Source: Microglena sp. YARC (taxonomy: Eukaryota; Chlorophyta; Chlorophyceae; Chlamydomonadales; Chlamydomonadaceae). Taken from it: a stretch of 64,000 bases of DNA. The position numbers and the translations under genes were made by a program. Positions 37,682-49,700 of the stretch are shown piece after piece. The number at the start of each line of letters is the position of its first letter. Within the stretch, counting starts at the first letter, position 1. A model generated the notes under the pieces. That model saw only the letters and a list, made by a program, of their open reading frames with translations, searched no databases and was not told where the DNA came from. The stretch covers positions 7,696,946 to 7,760,945 of the forward strand of contig CM039467.1 in the NCBI GenBank assembly GCA_022414725.1, written 5' to 3'.

Positions 37682-37721
<40 letters not shown>

Positions 37722-40700
37722 TCCACCAGCATAACATGCATTTGATACTATGATGCTGACATCTCCAGTAAGTTGGAACAACCTTTCTCAATTCTCCTGA
37801 AATATATATTTCAGCATTCCTCTGATAGAAAAAAAGCTGCTGGTAGTATACGACCAAATCACTACAAGGCATGATAATTCTCCATGCTCATATGCTCCAT
37901 GACCTGAATGTGGTGAAAGTCTAGTACACATGGCAGTACTTAACACACACATCGGCTTGGCACTTTGCAGGGTCTGTATCTAGATGAGTCATACATTGGA
38001 GAACAACTGCAACAGAATCCCTACACATCGTGAGTGCCTGAACCTGGAAGCAACGTAGATTCATAGAATACCATGTCTGTTGTGTAGGTGGTTAATGTAA
38101 GTTGTGTATGCTACCAGCCCCTGAGTTGTGTGTTTGTGGAAGCCTTCTGACATGAAGCCTACAGTCCCATGCAGAGCTGTCTTCTCCATCGTTGCTCTGG
38201 CGGAAGGCATGAGCAATCAAGCTGTGGATATGTATGATTCTGCAGGCAATATGGCAAGCAACATCGCAGTGAGGCTGGTACCAATCAAGAGACTGGAGGA
38301 TGCAAAGGCTGCCCAGGTATGTTGCCTGCATGTCTTATCAACTTCTTTGCCACGGGCGGGAGGGGGGGGAGGGGTGTGTGGGGGGGGGGGGGCAGTGGAA
38401 TCCTGTCAGTTTTGTTCCATTCATAACTTCACCAGTCCTGATACTGTTAAGCAGCCTGTCTCTGTGCCATTCCCATCTAAACCCCCAAATCTTTTTGCAA
38501 CGGCATCTCTTGTTAAAACTGTTCTCAACCCAATGTTGGCCCCAACGCAATCCCAACCCAACCCAACCCAAACCAACCCAAACCAACCCAAACCAAACCA
38601 AACCAAACCAAACCAACTGAACCCAACCCAATCCAATCCAATCCAACCCAACCCAACCCAACCCAACAGATTCAGTCCAACTACACTGCATTGATCCAAG
38701 ATGCCAAAGCTGGGCAGCAGATGGTTATGGATAAGAGTGACACTATCATGTCACTTGTCAGCGCCAACATAGATGCTCTGAACAACCTGGTGATCCAAGA
38801 CAGCGCAACGGCTACAGTGTTGAGGGATGCCATTGCAGAAACGGTTGCAGCATCAGACCAAAACATCCGTGAAACTCTCCTTGTCCAATTGTGAGTCCTC
38901 CACTTCTGTCCTCGTATCTCCTTACATATCCTTACATCTCTTTACATATCCTTACATATCATGCTGTCTCCTTACATCTCTTTACATATCCTTACATATC
39001 CTTACATATCATGCTGTCTCTTTACATCTCTTTACATATCCTTACATATCCTGCCATATCATGCTGTCTCCTTACATCTCTTTACATATCCTTACATATC
39101 CTTACATATCATGCTGTCTCCTTACATCTCCTTACATCTCTTTACATATCCTTACATATCCTTACATATCATGCTGTCTCCTTACATCTCTTTACATATC
39201 CTTACATATCATGCTGTCTCCTTACATCTCTTTACATATCACTACATATCCTTACATATCCTTACATATCATGCTGTCTCCTTACATCTCTTTACATATC
39301 ACTACATATCCTTACATATCATGCTGTCTCCTTACATCTCTTTACATATCACTACATATCCTTACATATCATGCTGTCTCCTTACATCTCTTTACATATC
39401 ACTACATATCCTTACATATCATGCTGTCTCCTTACATCTCTTTACATATCCTTACATATCCTTACATATCATGCTGTCTCTTTACATCTCTTTACATCTC
39501 CTTACATCTCAATACATATCCTTACATATCCTTACATATCCTGCCATATCCTTACAGCTCCTTTAATCTCATGCCATCCTAAACTGCTTGGATGATATTA
39601 CAATCACACAACCATTTATTTTACCTTCACTCCCATTCTTTCGCATAAATATGGTGTGACACACTCAGTAGTCGGTGCTTGGAAACTGCAGACAAACATC
39701 TGGATGCTCATTAACCCAACATATGTTCCTTGACAGGTTCAATGCTCGTAATGATCCGGGTGTTCCAAGTATTGACTGCTTTGACCTGACTCGGGAATAT
39801 ACACGGTCTTTTGTGATTGACACCTATGGCCAGTACACCGGCACTACAAACAGCAACAGCAGTGGAGGCCATAGACGCAAGGTGCTCCAGGTAAGCTACA
39901 GCTTCCCTGCTTTCTCATCCATCATGCAGACCTCACTTCAAGCGAGGAGGCAGCACCCTTTTTTCCTTACCATAACTCAGAGAACATCTTGAATTCAAGG
40001 GGTACAAGAATGATAATGTGTTAGGAGGACTTCTCCGTCCATTTCAGCACCAATATACTCGCAGTGGAATTTCAACTCTGTCGGGGCCATGCTCTTGTTA
40101 CTGCTTGCAGACTCAGGAAGCAAACTCTGAAGAAAGTGCACGCTCGTGGTCTGGCTACTTCCTTGGTGCCCCGAGCGAGTTCTCTACATCGTGAGTATAC
40201 CTGTCACTCTGCTATCATATCGATCCTCCTGGTTCATCATTGCAGAGTGTATGCAAGACCTGCATGGCCCTGTGATCTGTGATTTTCATGTTCTTGGCTC
40301 TCACCACGTTCACAAGTGGTGAGTCTATTGCACGCATGGGCTCATGAGTACTGCCCCTCCAATCTGATTAGTGATTGCCATGTGTACGGCCGTCACTGCA
40401 TTTCCATGTAGTGAGTCAATAGCGTGCATGGTCTCATGAGTATGACTCTTCCAATCCGATTAGTGATTGCCATGTGTACGGCTGTCACTGCATTTACATG
40501 TAGTGAGTCATTAGCGTGCATGGTCTCATGAGTATTACTCTTCCAATCCGATTAGTGATTGCCATGTGTACGGCCGTCACTGCATTTACATGTTGTGAGT
40601 CAATAGCGTGCATGGGCTCATGAGATGGGCAACAGTGCTTCTCTGTCAATCTCTATGTTGCCCGCATGGGCTCATAAGTACTACTCAACCTATTTATTTT

Positions 40701-43700
40701 GTGACTACTGTTGCATCTCCTTGTCTTCCTGCTTACAGCGATGATGAAGAATGGTTGAAAGCTCTGGCTTACAGATATGTTGGAATGAAGAACAACCGGA
40801 TCATCGGTGGACTTCTGCTGCACACAACTCGCATGTAAGGATTGGGGCCTTGGTGGTTTGGCTGTAAAGGTGGCGTCAGTTGGTGATACTGCTTAAACTG
40901 TGGAACTCCATGGTAATGTGGGAAGTTTCAAGTTTGTCACTTGAGCAATGTATGTATTTGTGGCACAGGTCAGGGGTAGCCGAATAGGTTCTAGCGATCC
41001 TCGGATAATCCACCATGAACTGTGAAAATTGGTGGGGTGGGGTGAGAAGTACGCAACTTGCTGTACCATATATCATTATTCTTATGATGAGTTTATGGAT
41101 CGGAGGTGCAATAATGCTGCATGCCAATTTGCATACACAGGTTGGACGATGCAGACTGTAGCGCTGATTCATTATCAAATCGGCTGGATGCAGCATGCTC
41201 CATTAATTCCCTGAGGTCGACACTGAGCAGGAATGGCGCCTCGGATGAAGTGCTTGACCAGCTTTTTGCCACAGATGCAGATCGATCATATGGCATTGAT
41301 CCTGTATTCCTAAGGTGGGTGAAGCCAGAGAATCATAGTTTGGTTGAAGTGCTATTCATCCAACGTTGATCCTATTATTGTATCTGATTGAATATCTTGT
41401 GTCTGTCTTGCATCAGTAAATAATCGCCACGCTTTCAGATGTAGAGACAACAACCTGCATTGTGTGCTTATCTGTCTGTCCTCCCCAGGCAGGTTGAGTA
41501 ATTGTCAATCACAAATGACTGCATGAGTGACGGCATATGATGTATGTTGGTAGATCTGCACAACAACCTGCATTGTGTGCTGACCTACCTGTCCTTCCCA
41601 GCCATATGGCTACATGTAGATTCATGTAGATTCATTGTCAATCACAAATGACTGCATGAGTGACGGCATATGATGTATGTTGAAATGCCATGCCATGCTC
41701 CAGGTCTTCTACTCTGTATGACACCAGTCTGTCGGATCAATACGACTTGTACTACAACACCTCCAGCAGCTCTGAGGTCGGTCCCAATGGAGTACCTCTG
41801 GGCTTCAGGTGGCGCAACATGAAAGGATATGAGAATGGCTTCCCTGTGCTGTTTGAGAACAGGATGAGAGAGGTATGTCTGGGGAGATACAGCCTCCTTT
41901 GCAGTCAGAGCAAGCATCTTGACAGGTCAGATATACAGTAATGATGGACACTCTCCCTTCATGGCCATACAAGTAGGATCAAATTGCTCAAATCAAGACT
42001 ATAATACATGAAATATGCATTGCTGAATCTGCCACTCAGAATGTGCCAACATAGAGCTGCACTGATCATCATAACTCCCCAGTTACTTATAACCTTATCA
42101 CTGCTTAAAAGAGTATTTAAGTTTGGTGTTTCTGTGGACATGAAACAGGAACAAGCCGCTAATGTGATGCAATACCTCATGGATGGCAACTACTTGGATT
42201 ACAAGGTAGGAGGAACTGTTCCCCGGGGGCATCTCATGGCCTGGGGAGCCTTCAACTTGCATGTATTGATATCGCATACGTATGGCATATCATGTAAAGG
42301 TTATGTACTGATATTGCAGGGGTTACTGATTTGTGTCGTGGTGCTTCCTTCTTTCATTCTTTCATCTGTGAATGTTTGTAAAAAGGTGGTTGGCAGGTAG
42401 ATTGGCCCATCTTGCTAACTCTGGGTCAACTATTTACTCTGGGTCAATTATTTTGTGGAGCCCGCTCTTCTGGGAGACAGGAGCCCCTAGAGTCATCCTG
42501 TTGTCTGTTTGCAGTGTTTTTTGCACTTAACCCTGGCCTCTGGTCCTGTAATAAACCCTGGCTTTGGTCTACCGCACTCAATTCTGGTGCCACCTGTCGC
42601 TCCGATAGCCAACGCTATCTGCCATTTTTTCTGCGGCGCTTGCGATGCGCCTAGGACTTGTCTTTCTGGATGTACACATTTTTTTGATCTCACCCGCCAC
42701 CCGCCACCCTTCGTGACAGACCAAGGGCCTGACAGCTGAGATACTCTCATACAACCGGGACTTGCACGTCCTTGGCTATGCCCGTGGAAACTTCAAGTGG
42801 ATGCTGGATGGAAGTATCAAGGTCGTTTGGGAGTTTTTAGGCCTGCCTGCTCTGGACTACCTGAAGAACAGCGACACCACGCTCCAAGCTGATTTGAAGG
42901 TGGGAGATTTTGGTTGTCAGGATGATGCTGAATGTTTCCCTGTGCCTGCTGCATGAGCTTCTTTATTCTAATGAAAGGAATCTCACCCCAGGAGGTGGTT
43001 CTCACACACACCAGCACACAAACCAGCTGCACCAAGGATTCAGTTTGAATGGTGTTGTCACTCCTACAAAACAGTAGGCACACTTAGGGTCGGCGGTAGA
43101 TACCGACCCACGACCAAACGTACGTGCACCACTACTCCTATTGACCATTGCAGACAAGCTCTGATGAATTCAATGTACATTAGCACTCCCAGTTCCACCA
43201 ATCAGTGATTAACACTGCCATGCTTCCATTCAGATTGGAGACCTAGATAAGCCATGTCCATCTGGAACAAAGCACACCTCCATCCTACCTGTACTGTAAC
43301 ATCCATGCCCCACTGCCTTGGCATGAGCAGAACTGTAACATCCATGCCCAACTGCCTTGGCATGAGCAGGTGTATCGTAAGGAGCTTGTGGCCCTGTGGA
43401 TTCTCATCGTCATCTTTACCCTCTACACAATTTGGTACCTTGTTGACTGCATCCGATATTATGGAAGGGCGGAGGCAAGTGATCCTACCGGGGCTGTGTG
43501 GAGCTTAAAACGTGGCCTCGGTGCATTACCTACAGACAGCAAGCTCATTTATGACATCATCTTAGTTACTGCCATGGTTTCTGGTGGCGTCGTGTGGTCT
43601 CTCTACATGGGCAAGTATGCTATGGAGGTACGTCATTGCCATAGAACTGCTCATTTGCGCCTTCCACCTCTTCCCTACAAACACTTGCGTTCCCTATTCC

Positions 43701-46700
43701 CAGATTTGTTTAGTTTGTTAGCTTCAACTCCTCTCCTTCAGCCCAGTTATATAGTTGCATGCCACTACCTTGTATAACTCCACGTGAAAGAATTCAAATT
43801 TTTCTGAACCACACCTCTAGCTCTCTTGAGTGTGATGATGTGTTTTGATGGGACAGATACTGAGCATCATGTTTTGCATGGCTAGGACACTATCCAGCTG
43901 TCTTGTATTGCCTTATAGTTGTATAACTCCACGTGAAAGAATTCATATTTTACTCCACCACACCTTGGTACAGTTTGAGGCCAGATACACATACAACGTG
44001 TATGACAGTGTAACTGGTAAGGCCAACTGGCTGCTCCCTATACGGAAAGATGCTGGAGCCATTCAGGGGGAAGCAGCCATTGAATCGCTACAAAGTGGGA
44101 CGTTTACTGACACAACAGCTGGCATTGACAACTATCTGCTGGATTCCCTCAACATCTCAGCTCCATGGAGTGCAGGGATGGCAGGAAGGTACGATACTCA
44201 ACGCATCTCCATAGTATTGAAGCAAGATATACGATTATGGTCCACCTTACCCTGTTTCTTACACCGCACATACTGCCGTTCAATAAGTCATTAAGATGAT
44301 AGTGCGTTCTCCAAAGGTTACAGTTTTATGTCCCAAAGTGGCGAAACTGGTTTGCTATGGGTTTTATAGTACGCCGCCCCCCTTTGGGGGGGGTTAGCTA
44401 GTCCGCCTATAGGCGGAATAGCTTACCCCTAGGCGTACTAGCTCACCCCCCAAGGTTCTCCAAAGGTCATCGATGTTTGCATGTGTCTTACGCTTGCTAT
44501 CTCTTCATCTCACTTTCTCACTCCCTCTTTACAGATACCTGTTGCCCGAGGCCGATGATCCAAACATGGATGATTTGTCTGAAGTGATGTCTATGGCACA
44601 CACTCTGGCATGGTACTACACTACCTATGGCATTATCCAGGCGTTTGTCATTATCATGCTTATCTTAAGGTGAGACCCAAGAAAGGGGTATAGAGTCAAA
44701 AACATGGCCTGATTACTAGCCGCAAATCAAATAGGCATGGGAATGCAAGAGTTCCAAAATGCTGGAAGTATTTTAACTGCGGTAATCAAGAAGGTAATCT
44801 ATCCGGGTGATGCAATCAGAATGCCTACAGATGCACCAAATATATGTATTGCATGCGTAAAGTCAAAGTTTGTTTTAAACAAAATGGTTTCTGCCCCCAG
44901 TGCAAGCATATGAGCTGGCCCCCTCAACCTCACGCCTCGTAATTAGGCATACTATTTATTTATCTATTGCATGCATCAAGGCGCACTTGCGCCCCTAGAT
45001 TAACATTAAAGCAACCACCTCCCGATCCGTCTGCTGTAGCTGTGTTTTGTAGCTTGCATATGTACCTTACACATCCCACATGATTTAAGCAAACACAATT
45101 GCTATGGCCCTGTGCAGGCTTATCTCTACCTTCTCCTTCCTGCAACGCCTTGGCCTTATTGGAGATACCTTGCTCCGAGCTATGCCCTTGCTCTTTCACA
45201 TATTCCTCTTGTTCTTGGTTGTGTTACTGATGTTCGCCGTGGCAGTTTACATTATGCTAGGATGGCGACGCGTGGAAGTAGCGACATACAAGGTGATTGG
45301 ATAGAGAAGTCTTTATTGCTGGTGTTGCCTCAGTGTGTGTGCTTTGGTGTTTTTGTTGAGTGGGTTTGACCAGGTGCCACTCAGGGGGCAAGAATGTTGG
45401 TCAACCTGGACTATAAGATCACCACACAACTTGAGAATTGTGGTTTGTGGGGAAAGGTTGACATGATTATGTTGGGGTGGATAGCTAAAACTTATGCTGG
45501 CAGTTAGATACTGTAGACACTCTAGAGATGGCAGCACTTTGTATCCTGTGTACGGGGTGCGTGGGTGGGCGGGTGGGTGTACGGGGTTTGTACGCCACTT
45601 CTGAGTGCTAAGCACTGTACTTTTTCATTTTCAAAATCGCAGGATGCACTTCAAGATACTGCTTTGAGCCTGGTTGATTACAGTCGGATGCAGGACACTA
45701 CCAATGTAGGTGCCATTATACATCAAACCACATCCTCTGAAAGACGATGGAAGTGTTGGCAGCTTTATCCCAGCATTGCTAGTTTGGCAGGAGATATCTT
45801 GGCTGAGTGGTTTGAGTGCATGTATGTATTTATAGCTATTTCAGAGCATGGTGTACTGAACTAGGTCCTGTGCAAATATAAGTAAGGGTTGAGCAGGCAT
45901 GTGACTCCTGGGCACTGGATGCACTATACTGATAAGGAAGTGGCCACGGTAGAGCTTGGTTATACGCATGCATCAATTGTGTATGATGATGTGACACAAC
46001 CCACACACCTCTGAGAAAATATGTGACCACACATCACTATTGCCAAACTGTATGTACCACCCTTACGTGACACAGGCCTTCCTCGCTGATAGTCACAGCT
46101 TCAAGACACTTGGGGCATCTGATGATGCTGACACCCCTAACGGCTTGATAGTGCTCCCTATTGAGCACTTAGTTGTCGGCATCATGTCTATCTTCAGCTT
46201 CTTCTTCATGCAGAGTAAGCTGGTTATCTGTGCCTAGCCATGTAGCTTGCTAGTGTGATGGACCACTATGGGTGGTGGGCATGTCCTCCAGCTGGCTAAT
46301 GTTTGACTCATTTGTCAAACCAGCTACATTTGTACTACCTTCAATCATCGTATTCCATGTGTGAGAACCATGCTAGAGACTGCAATGCAGCGCACAAGTA
46401 TATGATCAAGTCAAGTGTACTACCCAATAATCTCTCAATAGTATCTGGTGTTTGCCTGCTACCAATTCCAACTCATCCATGAACCAATTTCATACAGTAC
46501 TTTTACTATAAATAGCGACCTGAAAATCATATGGCACTGACCAAATACGAGTATGGTATGATATGATATCATACAAATTGCATCAAATGATACTGTATAT
46601 AAATGGTAAACTCAGCCTAGTCAGATTGCCGGCATAGTGTGATATCATATTGCTGTTCCCTACTGATAACCAATCAGAATGCACACTGACTTGCTTGCAG

Positions 46701-49700
46701 ATGTACTTCTTATCTTCCTGCTGGCCCACCTCCTGAATGTGTTCTCCCGCCTCAAGAGCGACCTAGCAAAAGGGTGAGTGCAAATAAGAGGATGAAGGTG
46801 GGCAGCTAGTTATGTAGATTAGGCAGAGTTGATGAATTCTGGCAGGTTTAACTTGTTAGATGGGCCTTCAGCAGTTTTATTTTCCCACGCTGGTATCTTT
46901 TACAATTTGGCTACCCAACCAGACCCAACCAAGGATCTACGATGAAATACCAAATAGCATGGTATCCCTTACAAATGTGTTTATCTTGTCCTGCAAGCGG
47001 GAAGATCTTTGTACATAAAATATAAATTTCAATTTAATACGATAATGTCTATGAAATACCAAATAGCTTAGTATCCCTTACAAATGTTTTTGAACTCTTT
47101 TCCTGCAAGTGGGTAGATCTTTGTAAACAAATCCTGCTTTTGCCTCCTTCTGCTTTTGCCTCCTCTTGCTTTTGCCTAGCTCCAATTTGGAGCCACAGCA
47201 CAGGTAATGCATAAGCTTGTCCCTAGCCCCAATTTGGAGCCAGGCAAAAGCAGGAGGAGGCAAAAGCAGGAAACCTATGCCTTTGAGTATTATCAAACAT
47301 ATTTTTCAATTTATGTATCTAAGAAAGATAGAGCTGGGAATTGGATTTGATTTTGAAGGTCATGCTTTTGCCATTTGTCATCATCTAGAACTGCATTTGA
47401 CATCATGTTGCACATTGTGTACATGGCTTGTACAGGAACACAATAGGAAGCTCTGGCTCGGTGCTTAGCGACCTGAAGCTGACTGTGTTTCCAAGCATGT
47501 GGATCCAGCTTCAGCGCCTGTTCTGGAAACCTGCAGTGGCCGTCAAGGTAGGGGCAGCTGAACGACGTACAAATTGAACACTGGCTTGTGTGTGTATACT
47601 CTAGCTCTCTTGAGTGCGATGATGTGTTTTGATGGGACATATACTGAGCATCCTGTTTTGCATGGCTAGGACACTATCCAGCTGTCTTGTTGTCTACGTG
47701 AAGTTATCAAAAAATAGTTTCTGAAACCGCAACCTCCCTACTAATACGATCTTGGTGTTGCTAAAGTATCCCTCCCCATAACATGTTGCATTTGACATTC
47801 ATTTTATCGTGGACTTCTTTATCTCTTGAGCGTGGCCAATAATTGTTACTTCATCCAGTCTTGTGATTGAATTGTCCATTTCCAGGGAGCATCTCGCCAA
47901 AAATTATCTAATCACCCAGATGCTGATAGTGCTGATGCTTGGGATGTACCCACAACCAAGGAGGAAGCTCGCCTCAAGACATTGGAGGAGCTGTGCAAGT
48001 TCATGTCTGACAGCATCCTCCATGGAGTGAATCAGCACCACGGCGCTATGCAGCAGGTCAAGGGAGTGCGCGTGGGTGATGCATTCATTGACGAGCGTAT
48101 GACGCAGGTGTGTGCAGCTTTGGCTGTGTCTTTGTACAATAAAGTAGAGGAAAGTATTGACTTCCTTGGTTTGTTGACTTGTGGTTTTCAGCGCGCTCAC
48201 ACACCAACATACACACACGCACACATAAACACACAGAACCTGTAACAATGTTTGAATTACTTCTCCCTTGTAATTGTAGGCCTTGCTCATTGCAGCAGCC
48301 TTGGAGATGGAACAAAAGAAGGATGGCGTCATGAAGAAGGAGAGTCTTGTCGATTCTCAGTATCAGCAGGTTAGTCTCTCAATGTTAAAACTTGCCCAAT
48401 AGGTATAAGCCCTAGCCTTATTAGACAAGGGTTTGTGTTAATCTATTATGTTCCTAGGCCAAGATTATTTTCACTTTTCACCTTGACCTTGACAGCATTT
48501 TACTCAGTGATTGTGATCAAGTGTATGAACATAATGAACATGCCACTTGCCACATATGAGATAAATCACAGTGCTAGAGGCCAAGCCATTGAACCAAGCC
48601 AGCCAAGCCATTGATCCGTCCCCTTGTTGACTAACAAGGTTAAATGCCCAGATAGCAGCATTCGATATTGACACATCTGATCGCCAGATTTTGACCTGAA
48701 GTACTCAAAGCTCAGAGGCCCATCTGATCGCCAGATTTTGACCTGAAGTACACGAAGCTCTGAGACCGATCTGATTGCCAGATGTTGACCTGAAGTACTC
48801 AAAGCTCTGAGACCAATCTGATCGCCAGATTTTGACCTGAAGTACACGAAGCTCTGAGACCCATCTGATCGCCAGATCTTGACCTTACGTACACGAAGCT
48901 CAGGCAGCCATATGATGCATGCAGCTATCTTGAAGGCGGCTTGCCCCTTGTGCCTGCCTATTGTTGTTGATGTCCAATCACTAGCCCATACGAGTGATAT
49001 CATGGGTGTTCACTTGTTCCCCTTGCCCCTTGTGCTGCCAGGTGCTTATCCGTGCACTGGAAGCTGCCACTGAGCTGCACACGAGTATGGGCCATACCCT
49101 GCATGTTCCCCTGAGGGACCTCGTGCAAGGACCCACTTTTGCAATCCAAAACAATGGTCGACCCATTGCTGAAGGTGTTGAAGCTGACGAGGAGGCAGGA
49201 ATTGAATATCCAGCCCTACCGAATACAGTGGTGTTGAGAAAACCTGATAAAGATTACAGGAGAATTGGGAACACAGCCATCCCTCTGGAGTATGATAAGG
49301 CCGCCACCTCATCTGACAGTCCAGTTGAAGTGTCCCACAACCGTAACTTTTCCCTGAAGAAATCATCAGAGATTGAAAGCTGTGGAGATGGCATCATGCC
49401 TGCAAAATACCTGCAAGCAGTCAGTTTCCTGGGGCAAACCACTGTTGCCTGGGAGGGTCCCTTGAAGCGAGAAGAGCTGATGGGATTGACAGTTCCGCGT
49501 ACTGTGACTCAGGTGCCCTTCCTGCAGCTTCCTGAGCAGACACTGATGCAGATTTTAGGGGAGGGCTTCTCTGATCCCAAGACTTCACACTGGACACCCA
49601 AGTTCGAGGTACCCCGGCTGATGAATGTCACCTTGCCATCTGAGTATCAGGATAACTTGCTTCGTACACGCAACCACTTATTCGACATGTTGGTCGAGGC

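Noticed and set aside
38827..39595. Three overlapping frames of ISLHILTYHAV-type repeats
   Set aside because: A decamer-based intronic array without stops in any phase; the real exon ends at 38890 with a consensus donor.
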